Part shown: positions 45,804-53,914 of the stretch, piece by piece
Position numbering within the stretch: position 1 is the first letter of the stretch
How the letters are laid out: every line of letters begins with the position of its first letter
NCBI RefSeq assembly: GCF_018069925.1
Contig: NZ_JAGPXB010000005.1
Span: forward strand, 1-64,000
Direction: 5' to 3'
Source: Flavobacterium erciyesense
Lineage (GTDB): Bacteria > Bacteroidota > Bacteroidia > Flavobacteriales > Flavobacteriaceae
Length of the DNA: 64,000 bases
Translations under genes and position numbers: made by a program
Notes under the pieces: generated by a model
The model's database searches: none
What the model was told of the DNA's origin: nothing
What the model saw: the letters and a program-made list of their open reading frames with translations, nothing else

Positions 45804-46484
45804 ATGAAAATGAGCAAATTTATTCCAATTTTTATTTTACTTGTCATGACAACTACCGCTCAGGGTCAGGATTGGCCAAATTTCAGTAAATACAAGTCAC
45901 AAAACGCGGCACTTGTCACTACTAACAAGAACCCAGGGCGAATTGTTTTTATGGGCGACTCCATAACCGAATTTTGGAGCGCAACAGATTCTGATTTTTT
46001 TTCAGGAAAAAACTATATCAACAGAGGCATTAGCGGACAAACCACACCGCAGATGTTGGTGCGTTTTAGAGCAGATGTTATTGCATTGAAACCTGAAGTA
46101 GTGCATATTTTAGCAGGAATCAATGACATTGCGGGCAACACAGGACCATCAACTATTGAAATGATTGCTGATAATATTTTTTCGATGGCGGAGCTCGCTA
46201 AAATTCATAACATCAAAGTAATATTATGCAGTGTATTGCCTGCATACGATTTTCCTTGGAAACCCAATCAAAATCCAGCTGAAAAAGTTATTGCTCTTAA
46301 TACAATGCTCAAAAGTTATGCCTTAGCGAACCAAATTGAGTACATCGATTATTTTACCGCAATGAAAGACGATCGCAACGGACTCCAATCAGCTTATTCT
46401 GGAGATGGTGTGCATCCCAATAAAATAGGATATCAAGCTATGGCTCCGCTAGCAACCAAAGCCATTCAAAGAAGTTTGAAATAA
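45804..46484 (+). CDS. Secreted SGNH/GDSL-family esterase
   Basis: 226 residues from ATG 45804; the longer frame begins at a TTG. Signal MKMSKFIPIFILLVMTTTAQGQ. SGNH blocks: GDSITEFW (block I, Ser nucleophile), GISGQTTPQML (II, Gly), LAGINDIAG (III, Asn), and DGVHPNKIGY (V, Asp/His). Such proteins deacetylate carbohydrates or act as lysophospholipases/thioesterases; LPAYDFPWKPNQNPAEKV is common to the acetylesterase-like group. The chemistry is clear but the substrate is not. Followed by a terminator. Confidence 0.9.
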   Translation: MKMSKFIPIFILLVMTTTAQGQDWPNFSKYKSQNAALVTTNKNPGRIVFMGDSITEFWSATDSDFFSGKNYINRGISGQTTPQMLVRFRADVIALKPEVVHILAGINDIAGNTGPSTIEMIADNIFSMAELAKIHNIKVILCSVLPAYDFPWKPNQNPAEKVIALNTMLKSYALANQIEYIDYFTAMKDDRNGLQSAYSGDGVHPNKIGYQAMAPLATKAIQRSLK

Positions 46485-46490
46485 AATCAA

Positions 46491-46534
46491 TAAAAAAAGG
46501 CTCAAATTCATACTGATTTTGAGCCTTTTTTTTA
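46491..46534. terminator. Bidirectional terminator between the esterase and the OsmC gene
   Basis: AAAAAGGCTCAAA / TTTGAGCCTTTTT, T-runs on both strands, between converging genes. Confidence 0.9.
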
Positions 46535-46548
46535 CAAAATAAATCGTT

Positions 46549-46962
46549 CTAATTGACAAGTGTAGCTGAACTTGATATAGTTGCGTTTAAAACCTTTGAA
46601 ATCGGACAGTTCTTTTCCGCCTTGGTCACTAATTCTTGAAAAGCATCTTCTGAAATATCCTGTACTTTTGCTTGCACCGTTAAATGAGAAGTTTGTATGG
46701 CTCCATCAACAAAGTCAATATCGCACTTGGTTTGTATTTGGTCTATTGCAAAACCAGCCTCTGTAATGTAAGCCGTTAATTGCATCGTAAAACAGCCCGA
46801 ATGCGCTGCTGCAATCAATTCTTCGGGATTTGTACCTACTCCTTCATCAAATCTTGATTTAAATGAATATTGCGTATCGTTCAGAACAGTACTTTGCGTA
46901 CTCAAGTGACCAGCCCCTTCTTTTAAAGTTCCTTTCCAAACAGCGGTTGCATTTCTTTTCAT
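46549..46962 (-). CDS. osmC: OsmC-family peroxiredoxin
   Basis: 137 residues. Thiol-dependent peroxidase for organic hydroperoxides. TAVWKGTLKEGAGHLSTQ start, GTNPEELIAAAHSGCFTMQL with the peroxidatic Cys, and AEKNCPISKVLNATI with the resolving Cys. This cysteine spacing (HSGCF ... NCPISK) is that of OsmC itself rather than Ohr. Regulated by its own promoter. Cytoplasmic. Confidence 0.93.
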   Translation of the reverse strand: MKRNATAVWKGTLKEGAGHLSTQSTVLNDTQYSFKSRFDEGVGTNPEELIAAAHSGCFTMQLTAYITEAGFAIDQIQTKCDIDFVDGAIQTSHLTVQAKVQDISEDAFQELVTKAEKNCPISKVLNATISSSATLVN

Positions 46963-46992
46963 AATAGTTTGTTTTTAGTTTATGTGTTTTAT

Positions 46993-47000
46993 CAAAGATA
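46993..47000 (-). promoter_or_regulatory. -7 box (TATCTTTG) for osmC
   Basis: Minus-strand TATCTTTG, about 30 bases before the ATG at 46962. Confidence 0.6.
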
Positions 47001-47151
47001 GACGGAAGTCTTTGAATCAACTGTTTAGAACCTTTTTTTAACACAAATTTGACTTAGCGAAGTTCCTCATTTGATCCTAAAAGTTGCCAATCCAAAAAAA
47101 ATAATTTCGAAATTACAGGAAACACGCAATCGAATTTTGTAGTAAAATAAT

Positions 47152-47159
47152 TAACTTTG
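47152..47159 (+). promoter_or_regulatory. -7 box (TAACTTTG) for the CPBP protease gene
   Basis: TAACTTTG, 50 bases before the ATG at 47210. Confidence 0.5.
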
Positions 47160-47209
47160 TTAAGAACAGTTCAGTTTCAAAACTTTTAAGAATCATTAAA
47201 ACCTTGTCA

Positions 47210-47986
47210 ATGTCAGATTTCATCAATAAGCAACTACTTCAATTTGTATCATTTTTAAAAAACCCAACAGACGAAACTCCTTTGCCAACAACATTTGCGT
47301 CAAAGTTTAAAATAGTACTTTCATTTTTTTTACTTGAAATACCCGTAATGCTCGTTTTGATTTTAATTATTAGCGGTCTAGAAAATGCTAAATTAATTAA
47401 TACAGATAATCACTCAATCGAAGCATTATTAAAAACTGTACCGACAGCGGCGCTCTTTTTTATAGTTGTCATTATTGCGCCACTGTTTGAAGAACTCATA
47501 TTCAGATTGTACCTGCGCTATGAAACAAATTTTGCAATTGGTTTAAGTATTGGCTTTGCTCGTTTTTTTGGTCAAGAAAAAGCAAAAGAGGTTGATTTAA
47601 GTTTGAAAGAGAGTTGGTTGCGTTTTTACCCCAAAATATTTTACTTTTCAGCATTCCTATTTGGCCTTGTTCATCTCGTAAATTTTGAAATTACAACAGC
47701 AATCCTTTTACTTTGCCCTATTATAGTGGCACCGCAAATAGTATTAGGATTAGTAATTGGGTACTTGAGAGTTCGTCACGGCTTCTGGACTGGATTTCTG
47801 ATGCATGCTTTCCATAATTTTGTATTTGTGGGTATCAGTGTCATAGCTCTTAAAACAAGTCCTGACCTTGAAAAAAAGAAAATTTCGCAGCAGAGAATCA
47901 TAGAATGGAACTCAAGCCAAGAATGCAGAGTCAACAATACTTTAAAACACGAAAAAGTATTTCAGCGAAACAACGATAATACATAG
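47210..47986 (+). CDS. CPBP-family intramembrane glutamic endopeptidase
   Basis: 258 residues from ATG 47210 (MSDFINKQLLQ); a TTG six bases upstream is less likely. Several membrane helices; the active-site motif EELIFR (motif 1, FEELIFRLYLRY), FLFGLVHLVN (motif 2) and the third helix GFLMHAFHNFVF with conserved His residues (motifs 3-4). CPBP proteases (Rce1-like) process membrane proteins or confer self-immunity to peptides in other bacteria. No bacteriocin gene is adjacent. Confidence 0.88.
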   Translation: MSDFINKQLLQFVSFLKNPTDETPLPTTFASKFKIVLSFFLLEIPVMLVLILIISGLENAKLINTDNHSIEALLKTVPTAALFFIVVIIAPLFEELIFRLYLRYETNFAIGLSIGFARFFGQEKAKEVDLSLKESWLRFYPKIFYFSAFLFGLVHLVNFEITTAILLLCPIIVAPQIVLGLVIGYLRVRHGFWTGFLMHAFHNFVFVGISVIALKTSPDLEKKKISQQRIIEWNSSQECRVNNTLKHEKVFQRNNDNT

Positions 47987-48128
47987 CAATTGTAACGAAA
48001 CTGAAATTTTCCCAAACAAATGAATTGTGAGGTATAAAATCATGAGCCATTTTGATGCACAACAAGAGCATCAGCAAGGCTTTTCTCTCTCAAAAAAATA
48101 TAATGTAAACTTAGTAAATAAAAACATG

Positions 48129-49184
48129 TTAGTCAAAACTAGGTAAGCTAATTGTAAACGTAGCTCCTTTATTTACCCCAACGCTTACAGCAGAAATTTC
48201 TCCGTCAAACTTCTCTACAATTTTCTTGCAAAGATAAAGCCCAATACCTGTAGAATGTTCTCCTGCGGTACCAGTTCTGCTCCTACTTGTGAATTTTTGA
48301 AATAGTTCAGGTACTTTGTCAGGATCAAAACCAATTCCATAATCTTTTATTTCAAAAATAATTCTTTGGTTACTTTCAAAAACAGAAAACTCAATATGAC
48401 TATTTTCAAATGAAAACTTAAGCGCATTAGCTACTACATTTACTAAAACTCTGGTCAGTAAATCAACATCAATTTTTAATTTTACTGACAGCAATTTTAT
48501 GTTTTGCTGAAATGTAATATTTTTAGATTTTAATTTAGCCTCCATTTCAAGTTGTATTTGTGCAACAAGAGACTCAATAGAAACAGAAGTTAATTTTTTA
48601 CTTTTTTTAGATACCTCTTCTTCTGCATGAATTAGTTTAATAAAAGAACCAATCAACTCTAATTGATGCGTCATTGAAACCTCAATTAAATGCGCAAACT
48701 CAGTTACCTCCGCCGATCCTTTTTCGTCAACGATCAAAGTCGCAAGTGTTTTTGCATTTGCAGCAAAAGCTCTAAGATCATGCGACAAAAGATAGACTAA
48801 ATCTTGTTTGTCATCGATGAAACGTTCATTTTCAATAACAGCACTTTGTATATTTGCCAAAAGCAACCCTGCCTCATCCTGAAAATTAGTAGGTAACTGC
48901 GGGATAATTCTTTTTTTACGATATTTTTGGAGTGCTTTAGAAGCAAGCTCAATTGGTTTAATTAATAATTTAAGCGCCCATAAAGTAATTGAGGTGGCAA
49001 GCAAAGTAACCACCAGAATGAAATAAATGGCAGACTCTGCCGTAAAATGCTCTTTGCCAAAAAGTACAAAAAACACCAATCCAATTAAAGGCAAGTGAAT
49101 CCCAACAAAAGCAACAAATAAAAATTTGAAGGCATACCTTTTTTTAAGGAAAGAAATTTTTGATAACTGACTGTAAAATTGCAT
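48129..49184 (-). CDS. Membrane-bound sensor histidine kinase
   Basis: 351 residues. Two membrane helices (about 17-40, KFLFVAFVGIHLPLIGLVFFV, and 50-72, AIYFILVVTLLATSITLWAL), then a HAMP-like stretch, a dimerisation helix with phosphoacceptor His in YLLSHDLRAFAANAKTLA (the proline usual after the His block is absent), and a complete ATPase domain (NVVANALKFS, DYGIGFD, TGIGLYLCKKIVEKFDGEI). The sensor part between the helices is very short, so it may sense the membrane itself. No response regulator is adjacent. The preceding gap (49185-49490) is AT-rich and empty. Confidence 0.9.
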   Translation of the reverse strand: MQFYSQLSKISFLKKRYAFKFLFVAFVGIHLPLIGLVFFVLFGKEHFTAESAIYFILVVTLLATSITLWALKLLIKPIELASKALQKYRKKRIIPQLPTNFQDEAGLLLANIQSAVIENERFIDDKQDLVYLLSHDLRAFAANAKTLATLIVDEKGSAEVTEFAHLIEVSMTHQLELIGSFIKLIHAEEEVSKKSKKLTSVSIESLVAQIQLEMEAKLKSKNITFQQNIKLLSVKLKIDVDLLTRVLVNVVANALKFSFENSHIEFSVFESNQRIIFEIKDYGIGFDPDKVPELFQKFTSRSRTGTAGEHSTGIGLYLCKKIVEKFDGEISAVSVGVNKGATFTISLPSFD

Positions 49185-49490
49185 TTTATAAATTTTAAAT
49201 GTAAAAATGGAAGCTCAACGAAAATAATTAAAATCAATAAGCTATTTCTTATTTAAATCATAAGAAAAAGTTAAAGCTTTTATTGTAATTGAAATGAGGT
49301 ACGATGAAATTACTTACTTGGTTTTAGAAATAGACAAAATAGCACAAATTGATTAAAAATATGGAATTACATAGCAATCCAAAAAAATTATTAAAGTTAT
49401 AAACTCCATTACGCAAGCACATCCTTTACTTGAAAACAATAGGACTTAAAAATATTTCACAATTTAAATTCAAAAAACCATTCAATCCCT
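49185..49490. other. AT-rich gap between divergent kinase and rlmD genes
   Basis: About 300 bases without a credible gene; the only open frames are 20 residues or less. It contains the promoter of rlmD at its right edge. No minus-strand promoter box for the kinase was recognised. Confidence 0.4.
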
Positions 49491-49498
49491 TATTTTTG
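49491..49498 (+). promoter_or_regulatory. -7 box (TATTTTTG) immediately before rlmD
   Basis: TATTTTTG ends five bases before the rlmD ATG. Transcription would begin at or within a base or two of the start codon, so the mRNA is probably leaderless. Confidence 0.65.
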
Positions 49499-49502
49499 CA
49501 GC

Positions 49503-50915
49503 ATGGCTAAGAAAAATACAGACAAAGTTGTCTTTCATCAAATAAAAGTCCTTGATGCTGGTGCAAAAGGCGTATCGGTAGCAAAAGCTCCTGATGGTAA
49601 AGTAATTTTTATCCCGAATGTAGTTCCGGGTGATGTAGTTGATGTACAAACTTTTAAAAAGCGTAAAGCGTATTACGAGGGAAAAGCAGTGCATTTTCAT
49701 GAATATTCAACACATCGCGTTGATCCTGTTTGTGAGCATTTTGGTGTTTGCGGAGGATGCAAATGGCAAAACATGAACTACAACCAACAATTGTTTTACA
49801 AACAAAATGAGGTTCAAAATCATTTACAACGTATCGGAAAAATTGAATTACCAGAGTTCGAAAATATTCTTGGTTCTGAGAAAAAGTTTTTTTACCGAAA
49901 CAAAATGGAATTTTCTTTCTCGAACAGTCGCTGGTTAACTCAAGCCGAAATCGACAGTACAGATGATTTAGGAAATCGCAATGCCTTAGGTTTTCATATC
50001 CCGAAAATGTGGGATAAGATTTTAGACATTACCAAATGCCACCTTCAAGAAGATCCATCAAACGCAATTAGAAACGAAGTACGTGACTTTGCTAATGCAA
50101 ACGGATTGACATTTTTCAACCCGAGAGAGCACGCTGGATTGCTAAGAACTTTAATGTTGCGTACAGCTTCTACCGGTGAAATCATGGTGTTGATTCAGTT
50201 TTTTGAAGATAACAAAGAACAAAGAGAATTATTACTTGACCATTTATATGCTAAATTTCCGCAAATTACTTCTTTACAGTTCGTAATCAATAACAAAGCG
50301 AACGATACTTTGTACGACACCACCATTGAATTGTACAAAGGAAGAGATTACATCCTTGAAGAAATGGAAGGATTAAAATTCAGCATTAATGCCAAGTCTT
50401 TTTACCAAACCAACTCTGATCAAGCTTACGAATTATATAAAATTACTCGCGATTTTGCAGGACTTACCGGTAACGAAGTAGTGTATGATTTATATACAGG
50501 AACGGGGACAATTGCGCAATTCGTATCTAAAAAAGCGAAAAAAGTAATTGGTGTCGAGAGTGTTCCTGATGCTATTAAAGACGCCAAAGCAAATGCCGTA
50601 AGAAACGAGATTACCAACTGTGAGTTTTTTGTTGGAGACATGAAAGTGGTTTTCAACGACGCTTTTATTGCACAACACGGACAACCAGATGTAATTATTA
50701 CTGATCCACCGCGTGACGGAATGCACAAAGATGTAATTGAGCAAATCATGAAAATTGCACCTCAAAAAGTAGTTTACGTAAGTTGTAATTCGGCTACACA
50801 AGCTCGTGATTTGGCTTTGATGGATGAAAAATACAAAGTAACTCGCGTGCGTCCTGTTGATATGTTTCCGCAAACGCATCACGTTGAAAATGTTGTTCTT
50901 TTAGAGCTAAGATAA
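49503..50915 (+). CDS. rlmD: 23S rRNA (uracil-5-)-methyltransferase RlmD (RumA)
   Basis: 470 residues. N-terminal TRAM domain (about 8-65), [4Fe-4S] ligands Cys 77, 83, 86 (VCEHFGVCGGCKWQNM) with a fourth Cys near 175, then an SAM domain (VYDLYTGTGTIAQFV, GVESVPDAI, TDPPRDG) and the catalytic Cys in VYVSCNSATQARDL. The C-terminal HHVENVVLLELR is the family closer. It methylates a specific uridine in 23S rRNA; TrmFO-type specificity for tRNA is also possible because the RlmCD/RlmD groups are close. The start ATG is only five bases beyond a -7 box. Confidence 0.93.
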   Translation: MAKKNTDKVVFHQIKVLDAGAKGVSVAKAPDGKVIFIPNVVPGDVVDVQTFKKRKAYYEGKAVHFHEYSTHRVDPVCEHFGVCGGCKWQNMNYNQQLFYKQNEVQNHLQRIGKIELPEFENILGSEKKFFYRNKMEFSFSNSRWLTQAEIDSTDDLGNRNALGFHIPKMWDKILDITKCHLQEDPSNAIRNEVRDFANANGLTFFNPREHAGLLRTLMLRTASTGEIMVLIQFFEDNKEQRELLLDHLYAKFPQITSLQFVINNKANDTLYDTTIELYKGRDYILEEMEGLKFSINAKSFYQTNSDQAYELYKITRDFAGLTGNEVVYDLYTGTGTIAQFVSKKAKKVIGVESVPDAIKDAKANAVRNEITNCEFFVGDMKVVFNDAFIAQHGQPDVIITDPPRDGMHKDVIEQIMKIAPQKVVYVSCNSATQARDLALMDEKYKVTRVRPVDMFPQTHHVENVVLLELR

Positions 50916-50960
50916 ACGCGACAGTTTCATTTTTTGCCAAAATTAGGCGTGTAGCTATAA

Positions 50961-50968
50961 TAATTTTG
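50961..50968 (+). promoter_or_regulatory. -7 box (TAATTTTG) for DUF6452-DUF6048
   Basis: TAATTTTG, 32 bases before the ATG at 51001. Confidence 0.55.
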
Positions 50969-51000
50969 CTTTAACAATGTTTGCCATCAAGTACAAAAAT

Positions 51001-51528
51001 ATGCAAATGAAAAAAATAGTAGTGTTCATCATGCTCTTGGCGTGTGCTTTCTCATCTTGTGAAAAGGATGATATTTGCGATGCGAATACACCAACCACTC
51101 CCCGACTCATTATCGAATTCTATGATTTCGATAATCCTTCGGTGCTAAAAAACGTATCCAACTTGAGAGTCATTGGCCAAGGAATGACCGAACCGCTATT
51201 GTTTGGTGGTGCTCCTACTACTAGCGGAAGCAAAATTGCTTTGCCCTTGCGAACTGTGGGTACCACCACAACATTCAGCCTAACACTCAACTCCGGAAAT
51301 TCAAATCCTGCTTTGATTGACGAGGATATCATCCGTTTTGATTACAGCACACAGGAGTTATTTGTATCAAGAGCGTGCGGCTACAAAAGTAACTTTACAT
51401 TAGATCCAACTACGCCTTTTACACATACAGACCCTATTGCGGCTAACCAAAGATGGATCCGATTTATTTCAGTTGAAAAAAACAGTATAACTAACGAAAA
51501 TGAAACACACCTTAAAATCTTTTTTTAG
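51001..51528 (+). CDS. DUF6452-family lipoprotein
   Basis: 175 residues from ATG 51001 (MQMKKIVVFIMLLACAFSSC); an ATG at 51007 and an upstream one at 50977 are alternatives, but 50977 lies too near the -7 box. Lipidated Cys of ACAFSSC. The mature part begins EKDDICDANTPTTPRLIIEFYDFDNP, the DUF6452 pattern, with a late beta-strand series. It is conserved next to rlmD and DUF6048 in flavobacteria, and its end overlaps DUF6048 by 29 bases. Confidence 0.88.
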   Translation: MQMKKIVVFIMLLACAFSSCEKDDICDANTPTTPRLIIEFYDFDNPSVLKNVSNLRVIGQGMTEPLLFGGAPTTSGSKIALPLRTVGTTTTFSLTLNSGNSNPALIDEDIIRFDYSTQELFVSRACGYKSNFTLDPTTPFTHTDPIAANQRWIRFISVEKNSITNENETHLKIFF

Positions 51529-52333
51529 TAGTTTGCTTTTCTTTTCGATAGCGATCACTACTGCACAAGAAACAACAACAAAAGGAGAAATTCCGAAAGC
51601 ACCAAAAGCAAATACTGCTGCACCTGCAGTTAGTATTCAAAAACCGCTGAGCACTGCAATTATCAATGATACAGTGAAAAAAGCCACTGTGGTGCCACCC
51701 AAAACAGATCGTTATGGGGTACGAGTAGGTCTTGATTTGTACAAAATCACAAGAGGTTTGTATGACCGTGATTACAAAGGATTAGAACTTGTTGGAGATT
51801 ACCGCTTGACTAAAAAATATTTTTTAGCGGCTGAATTAGGTAACGAAAATAAAACCACTGATGACGATCGTGTAAACTTTACAACAAAAGGTTCGTATTT
51901 AAAAGTAGGTTTTGATTACAACGGTTACGAAAATTGGCTGGATATGGAAAATATCATTTCGATTGGTTTGCGCTACGGATTCAGTACTTTCAATCAACAA
52001 TTGAATTCGTATCGAATTTACAATGCCAATCCGTATTTTCAAGAAACACCAACTATAGCTTCTGGACGAAAATTCGAGGGATTGTCAGCAAGTTGGATCG
52101 AAGTAGTTGCAGGAATAAAAGCTAAAGTTTTTGATAATGTTTTTATGGGATTCAGCCTTCGCTTAAACCGATTGGTTACCAACAAAGAACCTGATAATTT
52201 TTCAAACCTATACATTCCCGGATTCAACCGAACTTATGACGGTAATTTTGGAGTTGGATTTAATTATACCGTGACGTATTTTGTTCCTATCTTCAAAAAG
52301 AAGGTAGCACCAAAAGTAGTGATAAAAAAATAA
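51500..52333 (+). CDS. DUF6048-family outer membrane beta-barrel protein
   Basis: 277 residues. Signal MKHTLKSFFSSLLFFSIAITTAQ, a Pro/Ala/Thr/Lys-rich spacer (about 25-65), then strands with alternating hydrophobics (RYGVRVGLDLYKITRGLYDRDYKGLELVGDYRLTKKYFLAAELG, YLKVGFDYNGY, ISIGLRYGF, WIEVVAGIKAKVF, GFSLRLNRLV, FGVGFNYTVTYFVPIF), an 8- to 10-strand barrel. The gene starts inside the DUF6452 coding region, so the lipoprotein and barrel are translated together, suggesting that the lipoprotein is a plug or partner of the barrel. Function unknown. Confidence 0.88.
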   Translation: MKHTLKSFFSSLLFFSIAITTAQETTTKGEIPKAPKANTAAPAVSIQKPLSTAIINDTVKKATVVPPKTDRYGVRVGLDLYKITRGLYDRDYKGLELVGDYRLTKKYFLAAELGNENKTTDDDRVNFTTKGSYLKVGFDYNGYENWLDMENIISIGLRYGFSTFNQQLNSYRIYNANPYFQETPTIASGRKFEGLSASWIEVVAGIKAKVFDNVFMGFSLRLNRLVTNKEPDNFSNLYIPGFNRTYDGNFGVGFNYTVTYFVPIFKKKVAPKVVIKK

Positions 52334-52359
52334 CCGCCAATTGGCGGTTATTTTTTTGA
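52322..52359. terminator. Bidirectional terminator including the DUF6048 stop codon
   Basis: AATAACCGCC / GGCGGTTATT with loop AATT and T-runs on both strands. The TAA stop lies within the left arm of the stem. Confidence 0.85.
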
Positions 52360-52370
52360 TGCAGTTTCAA

Positions 52371-52610
52371 CTACGATCCTATTTCTTTAAATCCTTTTAT
52401 AAAAAGCCATTTCATATACAACTTCTCGCCATCTTTAGTTTTAACAGCTTGAAATTTTGGTGCAACTAACGTTCCTATTACAAATGCGGTCAACGGAATC
52501 CAAATCCCTGTTAAATTGGTGTATTCATCAATGGCATAACGCGCTGCGATAAATAAAACCGCAAAACTAGCCAATTGGTAAACAAATGCTTGTACTTGTT
52601 TTTTTGTCAT
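52371..52610 (-). CDS. Small two-helix membrane protein, unknown function
   Basis: 79 residues. Two hydrophobic helices (about 9-25, FVYQLASFAVLFIAARYA, and 33-50, GIWIPLTAFVIGTLVAPKF) followed by a charged end with a Lys-rich strand-like segment (VKTKDGEKLYMKWLFIKGFKEIGS). A plausible conserved protein, 38 bases behind the THUMP methyltransferase on the same strand, possibly in its transcript. Confidence 0.7.
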   Translation of the reverse strand: MTKKQVQAFVYQLASFAVLFIAARYAIDEYTNLTGIWIPLTAFVIGTLVAPKFQAVKTKDGEKLYMKWLFIKGFKEIGS

Positions 52611-52648
52611 TTCTCTATTTTTTTGAAAATATAAATCAACTTATAAAA

Positions 52649-53845
52649 TTAAGCCTCTTCTGCTGCTTGCTCACCGTCGACTTTACCAACTGCTGCAAAT
52701 TTCGTTCGCTTACTACCTTCGTACATTTCGTATTTAGCCAATCGAGCTTCTAGTCCGGCATTAAATAATTTAATTTTACGAGAAGGTTTCAATCCCACAA
52801 ACTTTAAGGCTTCTAGATTTGCTGTAATCATCCAAGCATTGGTCCCTGGATAATTTTTCTTTAAAGTATCACCTATATTTTTGTAAAATGCTTCCATATG
52901 AATATCCAAACGCTCATCATAAGGCGGATTGAATACGATATGCAATTTGCCTTCAGAAGTTTTTTCCGAATCGAAAAAGTTAGCTTCACTTATCGATACA
53001 TAATCCTCAAGATTTGCATTCTTGATGTTTTCTTTTGCTTTTAAAACCGCACTTGGCGCTTTGTCATAGCCTTTTATGGTATAATGAAACTCACGCACAC
53101 GCTTAAGCAAACTATCTGTAATGGCATCGAATAAGTCATTATCCCAGTCGTTCCATTTTTCAAACGCAAATTGTTTTCTGTTGATATTCGCCGGAATGTT
53201 GCAAGCAATCATGGCTGCTTCGGCCAAGAAAGTCCCTGAACCACACATTGGATCTAAAAAATCCGATTGGCCATCCCAACCAGAAAGCAATAAAATACCC
53301 GCTGCCAGCACTTCATTTATAGGCGCAATGTTGGTAGCTGTTCTATAACCACGTTGGTTCAACGCATTACCAGAAGTATCTAAAGCCACCGAAACTTGAT
53401 CTTTGTCAATATGAATGTTGATGCGCAAATCAGGATGCACTTTGTCAATACTTGGGCGTTGTCCCGTACGTTCTCTAAACTGATCTACAATAGCATCTTT
53501 ACATTTTTGAGAAACAAACTCAGAGTGGTTAAAATAGGTAGAATGCACCGTTGTGTCAATCACAAAGGTTTGATTGGCTTGCAATAATTTTGACCAATTC
53601 ATGCTCGCAATACCGCGATACAAACCTTGTTCGTTATTGGCTTTAAAGAAATATATAGGTTTTAAAATTTTTAAAGCCGTACGCAAAGACAAATTCGCTT
53701 TGTACATAAAACCTTTATCCCCTTTAAAACTAACCATTCTTACACCTTGCTCCACGTTTTGTGCGCCAAGCATTTGCAATTCTTTTGCTAATATTTCTTC
53801 AAAACCAAAAAAGGTTTTGGCAATCATTTTAAAATTATTTTCCAT
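52649..53845 (-). CDS. THUMP-domain class I RNA methyltransferase (RlmL/Trm14-like)
   Basis: 398 residues from ATG 53845 (MENNFKMIAKTFFGFEEILAKELQMLG); the open frame to 53869 runs into the promoter box. N-terminal ferredoxin-like and THUMP domains (about 1-160) bind RNA; the SAM domain has DPMCGSGTFLAEAAMIACN (motif I) and the catalytic NPPY of HIVFNPPYDERLD. NPPY identifies N-methylation of an exocyclic amine, e.g. m2G of rRNA or tRNA; the exact target is unknown. It faces a second methyltransferase gene across 69 bases with overlapping promoters. Confidence 0.93.
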   Translation of the reverse strand: MENNFKMIAKTFFGFEEILAKELQMLGAQNVEQGVRMVSFKGDKGFMYKANLSLRTALKILKPIYFFKANNEQGLYRGIASMNWSKLLQANQTFVIDTTVHSTYFNHSEFVSQKCKDAIVDQFRERTGQRPSIDKVHPDLRINIHIDKDQVSVALDTSGNALNQRGYRTATNIAPINEVLAAGILLLSGWDGQSDFLDPMCGSGTFLAEAAMIACNIPANINRKQFAFEKWNDWDNDLFDAITDSLLKRVREFHYTIKGYDKAPSAVLKAKENIKNANLEDYVSISEANFFDSEKTSEGKLHIVFNPPYDERLDIHMEAFYKNIGDTLKKNYPGTNAWMITANLEALKFVGLKPSRKIKLFNAGLEARLAKYEMYEGSKRTKFAAVGKVDGEQAAEEA

Positions 53846-53866
53846 TGTAAAATCAAGTATTCGTTG

Positions 53867-53874
53867 CAAAAATA
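53867..53874 (-). promoter_or_regulatory. -7 box (TATTTTTG) for the THUMP methyltransferase
   Basis: Minus-strand TATTTTTG, 21 bases before ATG 53845. It lies only three bases from the opposing box at 53878-53885. Confidence 0.65.
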
Positions 53875-53877
53875 CAC

Positions 53878-53885
53878 TAAATTTG
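53878..53885 (+). promoter_or_regulatory. -7 box (TAAATTTG) for the SAM methyltransferase
   Basis: Plus-strand TAAATTTG, 29 bases before ATG 53915; back to back with the minus-strand box. Confidence 0.65.
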
Positions 53886-53914
53886 CATCAATCGAATTAA
53901 TTGAAAAAGAATAA

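Noticed and set aside
48042..48146. 34-codon plus-strand frame (starting MSHFDAQQEHQQGF) at the tail of the CPBP/kinase gap
   Set aside because: Too short, no promoter box, and it overlaps the convergent kinase stop by 18 bases. Not supported as a gene.
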